Source: Tipula vernalis
Taxonomy: Eukaryota > Arthropoda > Insecta > Diptera > Tipulidae
Length of the DNA stretch: 64,000 nt
Direction: 5' to 3'
NCBI GenBank assembly: GCA_958295665.1
Contig: OY282560.1
Coordinates: forward strand, 93,720,311 to 93,784,310
Below are positions 55,970 through 64,000 of the stretch, one piece after another. The position numbers and the translations under genes were made by a program. Every line of letters begins with the position of its first letter. Position 1 is the stretch's first letter. The notes beneath the pieces are model-generated. The model did not search any database, was not told the DNA's origin, and saw only the letters and a program-made list of their open reading frames with translations.

Positions 55970-56660
55970 CAACGGCAATCACGTGCGAATCATTGATCTG
56001 CAAAGAAGGCCACATTTGAACGAATTGCAGCTCGCTGATCCGTAGTACCATCATTCAAACAAGATCGACATTCTGCTCGGATCCGATGTAATGGGTATGC
56101 TCCCCTATTGTCCAGAAAAACGAAATTAGGATATTTATTTATTTATAGTCCAGCAACGAGTCAACTTTCAAGTCTGATGGCGATTATCGAAAATCACACC
56201 ATGGTTGATAATCTACATAAATAATTTTGGGAAATCGAGAATGTTCCGGCGTCACGAACTCTAACCGCTGCCGAAATTCAATGTGAACATCACTTGAATC
56301 CCGCGAGAGCGCCATCATTCGTCTGAAAACCTCTTTTAACAGATTCATCGAGAATCTTCGATACACTTGGTTGGCTTGGATTATTATGGGATGATGCTGA
56401 ACATATCGTCAGAACATGAAACACTTGGAGAAAATGAAAATTGAGTGTTGGATCCAATGCTCATCAGTTACCAAAAATCGCAAATCAAGCCGCGGTATAT
56501 GCTCGTGTTCCTTTGGCAGATGAGACAATCAAAGTATCGATTCGGACATCCAAGACGAAGGTAGCACCATTAAAAACCGTCAGTCTACACCACTTAGAAC
56601 TCTTTGGGAGCGTATTACCCTCTAAGCTGATGCAAAACATTCTCACAATACTCAACTTAT
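55970..56660 (+). pseudogene. Bel/Pao protease end, pre-RT and RNase H start
   Basis: PHLNELQLADP and NKIDILLGSDVMGMLPYCPE mark the protease end. HTMVDNLHK and FWEIENVPASRTLTAAEIQC EHH match the pre-RT block. RT proper is deleted. From 56441 the 73-codon frame reads NQAAVYARVPLADETIKVSI, TSKTKVAPLKTVSLHHLELF and GSVLPSKLMQNILTILNL, the RNase H entry. Stops are frequent. The minus-strand 60-codon frame at 56184-56366 is a shadow. Confidence 0.85.
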
Positions 56661-57640
56661 GAAACGTTCAAGATTTCGCATGGTCCGATTCCCAGGTTGT
56701 CCTTTAATGTCTCCGGAGTCCACCCAGTAGCTGGAAATCGTTGGTAGCAAATCGTGTCTCACAAGTGCTCCATAATTTGAAACCTACGAGTTGGTATTTT
56801 ATAGCATCTTAGTCGAGGGGCCCTCTCTGACTTCAAGAAACACCCCATAACGCCATCAAACCAACAATTACATCGCCACCCTCGAAGAACGCAACGTAAA
56901 ATCAATGATAGTCACACAAGCAAAACCACCATCAAGTAACAATCAGCTGCTCACACGATATTCACCACCCGGGAAACAACTCCACATCACAATACTGTGC
57001 AGACGTTTTATTGAAAACACAAGACTTCGTCAGCCACAAAAACATGTCAGCTTTGTAACGGTGCCAGAGCTGAAGTGGTCCTTCGGATTTTGGGTCAGTC
57101 AATCTGACTTAACCCATTGCTTGTAGGAGGGCGCTTAAAAAATTCCAATTTACCGTAAAGAGGGAAGCATCCTCCCATACTGCCAAATCGCACAGGCTCA
57201 TCGCACAACATTTCACGGCAGGCCCCAGCTCATGATGGCCTATCTACGGAAACGGTATTGGATTCTCAATCTCAACGACTTGGTCCGCGCTTATGTACAT
57301 AGGTGTATCGTTTGCTTCTGTTTGCGCTCAATGACCAGTCAACAACTAATGGCTAATCTCTCATCGCCTTGAGCGACGCCATCCAGACCATTCTTGCACA
57401 GTAGAGTGGACTGCGCCAGCCCGATTTCAATCAAGTTATTCCCGGGACGATCAACGAAAGACTACATCTGCCTATTCGTATGCCTTTCCAAGAAGGCGTT
57501 ACATTTGGAGTTGGCAACCGATCTTAATACCAACAGCGACCGTGCCACCAATTTCGTGGGTTCAAGTCATCAATTGGCATTTCTTTATCAACACCGCGAA
57601 AAAAATGTCAAACCGGAGATCACCCTCTGTAAGCGGGAAT
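56661..57640 (+). pseudogene. Bel/Pao RNase H end and integrase
   Basis: QDFAWSDSQVVL (RNase H Asp), SPPSSWKSLVANRVSQVLHN, then integrase zinc-binding region AQAHRTTFHGRPQLMMAYLR KRYWILNLNDLVRAYVHRCI VC (H...C..C), and the catalytic core VDCASPISIKLFPGRSTKDY with ICLFVCLSKKALHLELATDL. SDRATNFVGSSHQLA carries the second catalytic region. The frame is interrupted by TGA/TAG codons and shifts. Confidence 0.85.
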
Positions 57641-58100
57641 AAAATCGGTCAAACAGCTTCGTCGCATCGTGGGTGAATCCGTGCTAACCTTCGAGAAGCT
57701 GACTACTCTACTATGCCAAGTTGAATCATGCTTGAATTCAAAACCAGAGTGCCTGATGTCGGACGACTCTGATGACCGCATTGTGCTCACATCAGGACAC
57801 TTTCTGATTGGAGAATCTCCGATCAAACCGCAATGAACTCAAAACGCCTCACCCCCTATCAACCTGTCACGCATTCAACAACGTCCTACATGGCTAAATA
57901 CGAAAACAAACTTGGTTGTCGGGAAATTGGTGCTGCTAAAAGATGAGAAGAACCCTCCATCAAAATGGTTGGTGGGGAGAATCACCGAAATTTACCCAGG
58001 TTCTGATGGCCTATAGTTCGAGCTGTTAGTGAAACTCCAAAATAACACGGTGGGACGTCCTGTTGCAAAATTATGCCTACTCCCGATCAACGACTAGTAC
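57641..58100 (+). pseudogene. Bel/Pao integrase tail and DUF5641
   Basis: SVKQLRRIVGESVLTFEKLT TLLCQVESCLNS, then VLTSGHFLIGESPIKPQ and a stop, followed by INLSRIQQRPTWLNTKTN, VVGKLVLLKDEKNPPSKWLV GRITEIYPGSDGL, a stop, and FELLVKLQNNTVGRPVAKLC LLPIND, the classic C-terminus of Bel/Pao pol. The minus-strand frame at 57620-57826 is a shadow. Confidence 0.88.
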
Positions 58101-58383
58101 ACTAACTAAGAATTAATTACCTTACACCATGCTACACTAAATCAACAGAGATGTCCGCCGATTCTATGCATCATCATCATCATCGTCTTTTTCTTTCTCT
58201 TCTTTCATCGTCGTTCGAGCGGACAACCTGACAATTTACACAACGTATAACAACGTTAAAATAAAAATAAAATAAAACTTTGGTAAGCGCCATATTCTGG
58301 TTTTGTTCTTTTTTTGATTTCATCGTCTGGATTGTTCGCTGAATTAGCAACACATTTTTAACCGCATTGCTTTTATCTCAACA
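58101..58383 (+). other. Region after Bel/Pao pol, possibly 3' UTR or LTR
   Basis: It contains a (CAT)n run (58165-58180), a CT-rich stretch and AATAAA-like signals. No LTR boundary can be proven without a second copy. Confidence 0.35.
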
Positions 58384-58548
58384 ATTACCATTACCATTAC
58401 TACTACTACTACTATTACTATTACTATTACTATTACTATTACTATTACTATTACTATTATTATTACTATTACTATTACTGTTACTGTTACTATTACTATT
58501 ACTATAACTATTACTATAACTATTACTATTACTATTACTATTACTATT
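58384..58548. repeat. TTACTA hexanucleotide array, left arm
   Basis: Mostly (TTACTA)n with a few TTACCA units at the start and minor variants. It stops abruptly at 58548 where the R1-clade element begins, and the same hexamer resumes at 60769. The Asn/Ser-repeat ORF here is an artefact. Confidence 0.95.
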
Positions 58549-58574
58549 AAGAGGGTGTACCGCCGAAATAAATT

Positions 58575-58687
58575 GCATGATATGCACGGAAAAGGGGTTT
58601 GATCAAGCGGAGCTCAAACACTTCCCAGGATCCGGCAAGTACCAAGTGTACCGCGAGGCGCTGCAGGTGGCTAAGAACCGGCTATGA
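58575..58687 (+). pseudogene. R1-clade ORF1 C-terminus
   Basis: CTEKGFDQAELKHFPGSGKY QVYREALQVAKNRL ends in TGA at 58685-58687. This matches the end of R1-type gag-like ORF1 proteins that precede ORF2. The ORF1 stop overlaps the ORF2 start as ATGA (58684-58687), an arrangement compatible with coupled translation. The nucleocapsid CCHC motifs that should lie upstream are lost to truncation. Confidence 0.65.
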
Positions 58688-59370
58688 CCAGAATCTTACA
58701 AGGAAATTTGAATATGAGCTGGACTACTGACCACCTCTTGCAACAGTTGGCAGTAGAGAAAGGGGCCGAGCTGCTCACCTTAAGTGAGCAGAATCGGAAT
58801 AAAGAGGCGACTAGGTGGTACTCAGATCTACTGGCCACAGCAGCCATATGGATACCTAAGGGGTGTGTGCATGTTGAACACCATGGTGCAGGGAGGGGCT
58901 TCGTATGGGTGAAAACAGCAAGCCTAACCTATTTTAGCTGTTACTTTACCCCTAATGAAAGGATCGCGAAGTTTGTAGCAAAGTTGGAAGCATTGGAAGA
59001 TGAGATCTCCAGGACGACGGGACATCTGGTGATAGCTGGTGATTTCAATGCAAGAGCACTTGAGTGGGGAATGCCAAACACAGACACGAGAGGAAGATTG
59101 ATCCTGGAGATGGCTGCCAGAACAGGAAGCTAGCTGTGTTTTCGAAGAATTCAGGCTCGTCAAAAGGCTACTGCGCAGAAAAATAAATGAGAGCAAAAAT
59201 TGGTGTTGGAAGAAGCTTATAAAGGACATTGACGAAGACCCATGGGGACTGGGCTACAAAATAGTTACGCAGAAACTAGGAGCCCAGATACCAACACGAG
59301 TAATGCATGCTCGCACCACTGAAAACATTGTCAGAACTCTCTTCCCCAGTCATCCAGAGAGAGAACTGAT
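58684..59370 (+). pseudogene. R1-clade ORF2, endonuclease part
   Basis: The frame starts MTRILQGNLNMSWTTDHLLQ and has LLTLSEQNRN (catalytic Glu), AAIWIPKGC, GRGFVWVKT, LVIAGDFNARALEWG (GDFNA intact) and NTDTRGRLILEMAARTGS before a stop at 59131-59133. A deletion removes the EN C-terminus with its SDH. The linker follows in other frames (CVFEEFRLVKRLLRRKINE, KNWCWKKLIKDIDEDPWGLG, VMHARTTENIVRTLFPSHPE). The start overlaps the ORF1 stop. Confidence 0.88.
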
Positions 59371-60573
59371 AACAGGAAGGTAAGGTATAGAAGTTCCACT
59401 TTTCACAGAGATAGAGCTACAGAACGCTATTTTGTCATTAAAAAGCAAGAAGGCTCTTGGCCCGGATGGAATTCCAAATGAAGTCCTGAAAATCGTTCTC
59501 CAGCAGGATCCTAAAATAATGCTGGAGATGTACAACGCTTGCCTGGTGGAAGGAGTTTTTAGCGTCAGATGGAAGAGAGCACGGTTGGTGTTAATTAGAA
59601 AAGGAGATGGTGACCCTGAGCTACCCTCATCCTTTCAACCCTTATGCATGCTGGATACGGCTGGCAAAGTTTTGGAGAAGCTAATCCGAGCGAAACTCAT
59701 ATCGGCAATCCAAGCAGCAGGAGATCTCTCTCCTAGGCAATATGGCTTCAGAGCTGGGCGTTCCACGATCGGCGCAATCAGAGAGGTTACGGAAGCAGTA
59801 AAGAGAGCGGAGGATTACAACCACTTTTCGAGGCGCATTGTTTTGCTCGTGACCCTGGACGTGAAAAACGCCTTTAATACAATGAGATGGAGGGATATAA
59901 TCAGCTTATCTAGCGCGGATCTTGGGTGGAAGTATGGGCAGACTCCCTGGAAATGGAAACATACCGGAAGAGGATATCACAAGTGCAAAGACGGAGCGCG
60001 CTACGGGTGGCATCGGCCTATCGTACACCTTCCGAGGCAGCTATCCTCGTAACAGCTGAGTGCATCCCTATACACCTTCTGGCAAAGGAACGTAAATATA
60101 TATACGAGCGAAAATCGGAGGTTGGACGAAAAACAGCGAGTCTGGAAGGGAGGGGTCGCACCTTGGAGCTGTGGCAGAGTGCGTGGGAGCAAGGAACAAC
60201 AGGCAAGTGGACATCGCGGCTTATTGAACACATAAACCCCGGGATGGAAAGAACGCACGGGGAGGTCGGGTACTACCTGACCCAATTCCTCAGCGGCCAC
60301 GGGTACTTCCGGGCATACCTTTTTAAAATGAGGAAGGTAACGTCAGCAGAATGCCTATACTCCCCAGGTATGGAGGATGACGTAGAGCACACTTTCTTCC
60401 GGTGCCTAGCACGGCAGGACAGAAGAGCAGACCTGGAGCTAGAGGTGGGTATTTGGTCGCCTGAAACGGCGGTGAACATTACGCTACGAGGAGCTGTTTG
60501 GTGGAATCTCGTCTTACGATACATAGAGGGAGTCCTTAGGAGTAAAAAGAGGGATTTGGATAGTTTCCCATAA
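59371..60573 (+). pseudogene. R1-clade ORF2, RT with deleted catalytic core and C-terminal knuckle
   Basis: The RT begins LFTEIELQNAILSLKSKKAL, then GPDGIPNEVLKIVLQQDP, KRARLVLIRKGDGDPELPSS, MLDTAGKVLEKLIRAKLISA, QYGFRAGRSTIGAIREVTEA and LVTLDVKNAFNTMRWRDI (motif A). A deletion then removes motifs B and C (no FADD). The downstream frame (59926-60573) has RRSALRVASAYRTPSEAAIL, HGEVGYYLTQFLSGHGYFRA and CLYSPGMEDDVEHTFFRC, a knuckle whose second Cys is Ser. It cannot polymerise. Confidence 0.88.
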
Positions 60574-60768
60574 AGCAGGAGGTAGCTCGGAGAGAGCAAC
60601 GGAAAAACAGACTAGCCCGAAGTAATGTGGTAAACGGTCCCAGGCTAGTCTGAAGGAGGAGGGGAAAGGTGGTTTTAGTCGGTAGTTCAAATGAGAGTCC
60701 GATACACTGTGCGTAAATGCATTTCCACCTTCCTCATAAAAAATAAAAATAAAAAATTAAAAAATTTC

Positions 60769-61321
60769 TATTACTATTACTATTACAATTACTATTACTA
60801 TTACTATTACCATTCCCATTGCTATTACAATTCATTATAATTCCAGTACTATTTCATTTACCATTACCATTACTATTACTATTACTATTACTATTACTAT
60901 TACTATTACCATTACCATTACCATTACCATTACCATTACCATTACCATTACCATTACCATTACCATTACCATTACCATTACCATTACCATTACCATTACC
61001 ATTACCATTACCATTACCATTACCATTACCATTACCATTACCATTACCATTACCATTACCATTACCATTACCAATACCATTACCATTACCATTACCATTA
61101 CCATTACCATTACCATTACCATTACCATTACCATTACCATTACCATTACCATTACCATTACCATTACCATTACCATTACCATTACCATTACCATTACCAT
61201 TACCATTACCATTACCATTACCATTACCATTACCATTACCATTACCATTACCATTACCATTACCATTACCATTACCATTACCATTACCATTAGCATTAGC
61301 ATTACAATTACCATTACCATT
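60769..61321. repeat. TTACTA then TTACCA hexanucleotide array, right arm
   Basis: It starts as (TTACTA)n like the left arm and from about 60905 becomes nearly uniform (TTACCA)n for ~400 bp. Leu-Pro and Met-Val dipeptide ORFs of 161-199 codons across it are artefacts. Confidence 0.97.
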
Positions 61322-62395
61322 GGCTGTAAATTGCCAATTTTCTATAAACGTTCAAACTCTCGTTGATATCGATAAAAGAAACAGCTTATTGTTAGGTATT
61401 GCTAGAGGAATATTTTAAGAAAAATGGAGGGAATACCATCGGAACCAGCTGCGGCTTTTGACAAAAGTCCAAAATATTCTTTAATTACTTATTTATTTAT
61501 TAACCTACAGTAAATAAACAATCCGTTAAGCAAACATACAAAAATAAAAATTATTAGACAACAATTTTAACAACTGATTTCTAAACGAATTTCTTCTCAA
61601 CCGGATTAAAAAGTGGTGACGTTCCCAAAACTGGCTAAGAAAGTGCAAAATTTGTAGAAACACGATCAATACATAGCAAACGATGGCAGAGCAAACCGCT
61701 TATGGGAGCGTAAGAAGGATTTTGAATAGTTTTCGGTAAAATCACAATGTGCAGCGGCACTTTTAATCTCGATTTTATTTTGTCACAGTCTGAACGCCAA
61801 AACGTTAATCCAGATTAAAAGTAAACTTGATAAGGCAAAACTGGATTGCTAATCCCTAATCTGAACAAGCTGTTACTTATTTCAATGTTTTACAAGACGA
61901 AGTAGCTGTTCATTGAACCATGGCTCCCAACACCGAGGTTTGTTTCTTATTGATGGAACATATCTTTTAACACCAGACTTGAGAAGTTCATTGAACAAAA
62001 AACAGTATCGTTCAAATTTCCTCCACGTTCGAGAAATACCCAATCAGAATTCACAAAGAAATTTGTTTAAAGAAACTTAATCAGCATGCCTAAAATCGAA
62101 ATGAAAAGAATTATTAGAAGTACACTTAGTATTACAATTTTCTTCAGTAAAACCCTGACACAGCGAAAGCTCCAAAAACATAAGGTCAGTTGAAAAAAAA
62201 CAAATCGAGGAATTTTCCATGACTATTGCTTATTCAATTGCATCAATGCTGTGCTAGCAAAGTATTCAGCCACTGCTAATCCTTTTTTGGTCAGAAGAAG
62301 AGGCCGTGAAAACTCCATCAACATCAGTTTTAGTAATATCAGGAAGATTGAAGTCCGCAATAACAAAACTACTATATCGAAATAGCCGTTGAATT
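61322..62395 (-). pseudogene. Non-LTR (Jockey/CR1-type) EN and linker remnant, minus strand
   Basis: In element sense, SSVVIADFNLPDITKT near 62330-62370 matches the GDFNLPdi block of apurinic-type endonucleases (Gly replaced by Ala). Farther on, CWEPWFNEQLLRLVKH near 61880-61925 resembles the 'pWfn.el..l...k' linker between EN and RT. The region 61480-61500 is AATAAATAAATAA-like in element sense and may be the 3' end. The RT is missing. It abuts the Gypsy 5' region at about 62395. Confidence 0.6.
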
Positions 62396-62413
62396 TTAGG
62401 GTCCCCTCCAAAT

Positions 62414-62430
62414 TGGTGTCAGAAGTGGGA
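62414..62430 (+). other. Primer-binding site, tRNA-Leu type
   Basis: TGGTGTCAGAAGTGGGA is complementary to the 3' end expected of a leucine tRNA (…TCTGACACCA). It lies 31 bases before the gag ATG, the expected place just after a 5' LTR. Only about 20 bp of possible LTR end remain upstream. Confidence 0.65.
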
Positions 62431-62460
62431 TGTTGCAATCCAGAAAACCCAGGTGTGAAA

Positions 62461-63611
62461 ATGGACGTCAACAAGATGAATGTCGTTGAATTGAAAGAGG
62501 CTCTCGCTGCAAGCCCCAGTTTCTGGAACGAGGTCAGAATTACAATTGCAGCTCGAAACATTAATGCAGGTGGAGGAAACATGCAGGGAACAAAAGGTGC
62601 CAGCCTCAATAGACCAAAAACCTTCAACATCACAGCCGACCGGACAATCGGAACTAGCTGCGTTAATAATAAGGCTACAGCAAACATTAATATCACAGAA
62701 CCAGGTTCTGTTGTAACAGTTGAAATCACAAGAGGAGAAGATGTCATCGTAGTTGAAATTCCAAAAGAAGTTGTCATCGCAGATATGTTCCCTGCTGCAG
62801 CAGTTCCAACAGTCAATCGAAGGAGTACAATCGGAAGTTACCGGGCTCGAGGACGATGTCGACAAGAGTTTGGAACAGCTTCAAGATACAGTTGTAAGCA
62901 ACGGGGAGAAAAAACATGAAAAACTTCAAAATGCAGTGCTGGAGCTAAAAAAGGGAGAGGATGCCCCTCTTGTGCAGCATGCAGAGGATGGCGTGCAATC
63001 GAGCTCAGCAGATCACCACTGGAACGGCAGCTCCAGCCACAAGAAACCACAAGTGTACCATGCACAGTTATCCAGTTGGTTAACTTTGACGTTAAGAGAT
63101 AAAGCAGCAGATACCATTCAGACTGTGCCGGAATCATAGAAGAACTACGAGCAGGTGATGAACGCGTTGGAGGTACGATACGGAGACTCTCATATGCAGG
63201 AGCCTCACATGATGCAGCCACAGGACCGCAGGCAAGCCAAACGTAAAAGTCAACAGCTGGATTCAAAGGTCACACGGCTTGCCAGGCTAGCATATGGCAC
63301 AGCTCCCGCAAATATTGTAAACAGTTTTACTATGGATGCATTCATCAATACGGCACGAGATAGCTGTTATAGCCGCATTGTTAGAAGCCGCAGAAGTGAG
63401 TCAAATTCAGACTAGCATCAGGGAGCCCTTAAAAGCATTTAAGGAGGAACATTGGAGGACCACAGCAGCAGTATCGGGACCAAGGTGCTACAGGCACAAC
63501 AGATACAAGAAACGAGAACACTTTGCCAGAGAGCACCGAACAGTAAAAAAAAAAATAAAAAAAATAATTTTAAAAAAACGACATAGGTACAGGGTGCAGC
63601 AGAACCAGTGA
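62461..63611 (+). pseudogene. Gypsy gag, broken
   Basis: The chosen start MDVNKMNVVELKEALAAS resembles the SAP-like opening of some insect Gypsy gags and follows the primer-binding site. A frameshift near 62800 leads to a coiled-coil segment (QQSIEGVQSEVTGLEDDVDK, LEQLQDTVVSNGEKKHEKLQ). The capsid-like Retrotrans_gag block follows: LTLRDKAADTIQTVPES, a TAG stop, NYEQVMNALEVRYGDSHMQE, KSQQLDSKVTRLARLAYGTA and AFINTARDS, then a further shift near 63350. Nucleocapsid zinc knuckles and pol are not seen before 63.6 kb. Gag would form the particle that houses reverse transcription. Confidence 0.82.
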
Positions 63612-63740
63612 GTAGTGCACGTCAATAGACTGGCACGATACCAAGGAGAACAGAATATTGTTTCTGTTTGGGACAAACAGAATTAAAGAAGGGATAGTGT
63701 GACGATTATGGCCATCATATATCGAGTTAACATTATGAAC
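63612..63740. other. Spacer after gag
   Basis: Nothing recognised. Confidence 0.4.
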
Positions 63741-63812
63741 AGCGATAGCTCAGACGGTTAGCGCGTTGTACAAACATAAAGGACGATGGTTCGATGCTCG
63801 TCGTACACCAGG
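63741..63812 (+). ncRNA. tRNA-like SINE head (A and B box)
   Basis: TAGCTCAGACGG at 63746-63757 is a near match to the pol III A box, and GGTTCGATGCT at 63788-63798 matches the B box; the spacing and overall 70-base length are tRNA-like, ending TACACCA. The acceptor arms do not pair and the anticodon stem is weak, so it is not a working tRNA. It is most likely a tRNA-derived SINE head or a tRNA pseudogene; the 188 bp after it show no clear tail. Confidence 0.55.
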
Positions 63813-64000
63813 TTTTCATTACAATTATTTATTGTGGACATCGAAACATGTTTGTACACCAACGCACAAATGCATATTGATCGGATAAAGACAAGAACAT
63901 CCGAGATTATAGCATACAAGGGGAGGTCAACGGCCTGCCAACAATAATGAATGATGATGATTATGACCAGCCATAAACGATATTTCCAGATTATTATGCG

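Larger units (their letters stand above)
55970..58100 (+). mobile_element. Bel/Pao LTR-retrotransposon pol, internal fragment, plus strand
   Basis: Domains run from the protease end through a deleted RT to RNase H, integrase and the C-terminal DUF5641 region. It differs in sequence from the Bel/Pao at 22256-26125 and from that at 9841-10815, so at least three Bel/Pao lineages or old copies are present. No LTR is confirmed on either side. Confidence 0.85.
58549..60768 (+). mobile_element. R1-clade element inserted within a TTACTA array
   Basis: The ~2.2-kb element contains the end of ORF1, EN, RT and a C-terminal knuckle, a 3' UTR with 'ggtggttttagtcggtag', and an A-rich tail 'aaaaaataaaaataaaaaat'. 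TTACTA repeats flank it on both sides in phase-like fashion. It is 5'-truncated within ORF1 and has internal deletions in EN and RT. Confidence 0.9.

Noticed and set aside
60819..61418. 199-codon Leu-Pro and 161-codon Met-Val ORFs
   Set aside because: They are translations of the TTACCA hexanucleotide array; repeat artefacts, not proteins.
62223..63266. Minus-strand ORFs of 142-197 codons over the Gypsy gag
   Set aside because: Mostly shadows of the plus-strand gag; only the part left of 62395 overlaps a genuine minus-strand EN remnant, and in another frame.
63741..63812. Functional tRNA gene
   Set aside because: A and B boxes are good but the acceptor stem does not pair and the anticodon stem is weak.

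Overview
The window looks like repeat-rich heterochromatic or intergenic DNA from an insect. Diptera is plausible but not proven. It is AT-rich and full of microsatellites, and almost every recognisable coding segment comes from a transposable element (TE). The element types point to an insect: CsRn1-type Gypsy and Bel/Pao LTR elements, R1-clade, I-clade and Jockey/CR1-type non-LTR elements, a DUF4817 mariner-like element, PIF/Harbinger and Helitron. No complete element and no clearly intact host gene is visible. The one possible cellular coding segment is a small two-zinc-finger fragment near 53.1-53.5 kb (minus). Every TE gene is broken by stops, frameshifts, internal deletions or nested insertions.

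Layout. 0-0.7 kb: Gypsy gag/protease/RT remnant (minus). 1.6-2.0, 7.2-7.7 and 7.8-9.4 kb: three minus-oriented copies of one LTR, the third split by a mariner-like element. 9.75 kb: hairpin. 9.8-10.8 kb: Bel/Pao 3' end (minus). 11.2-12.9 kb: first copy of a composite minisatellite repeat. 13.0-15.1 kb: R1-clade element ending in an (AC)n array. 16.5-19.9 kb: I-clade element with the longest informative ORF (end of RT plus RNase H). 19.9-22.25 kb: second composite repeat copy leading into an endonuclease. 22.25-26.1 kb: Bel/Pao pol interrupted by a PIF/Harbinger element. 26.7-27.7 kb: non-LTR 3' ends. 28.2-33.5 kb: third composite repeat copy leading into EN and RT, split by a minus-strand non-LTR element at 29.26-30.7 kb.

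36.1-36.7 kb: non-LTR fragment with RNase H and a Cys/His knuckle. 37.4-43.4 kb: one Helitron in two blocks separated by 3.5 kb of inserted or unassigned DNA that holds an 82-bp-arm hairpin and a minus-strand RNase H fragment. 45.8-46.0 and 51.6-52.2 kb: MITE-like inverted-repeat elements. 46.4-50.0 kb: three R1-clade pieces, one inserted in another with a 14-bp target duplication. 56.0-58.1 kb: Bel/Pao pol (plus). 58.4-61.3 kb: an R1-clade element inside a TTACTA/TTACCA hexanucleotide array. 61.4-62.4 kb: minus-strand EN fragment. 62.4-63.6 kb: Gypsy primer-binding site and gag. 63.74 kb: tRNA-like SINE head.

The genes do not form a pathway; the biology here is nested transposition. Two themes stand out. 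First, R1-clade elements sit repeatedly at microsatellites: AC/ACAY-type twice and TTACTA once. Second, a composite repeat made of a GTCTG-rich block, a 108-bp tandem repeat, a C-poor TATGATGG minisatellite and a C-poor TTGAGTTGG minisatellite lies directly upstream of Jockey/CR1-type EN/RT sequence in two of three copies, as if it were that retrotransposon's 5' region. All calls come from reading the sequence by eye; no database search was run.
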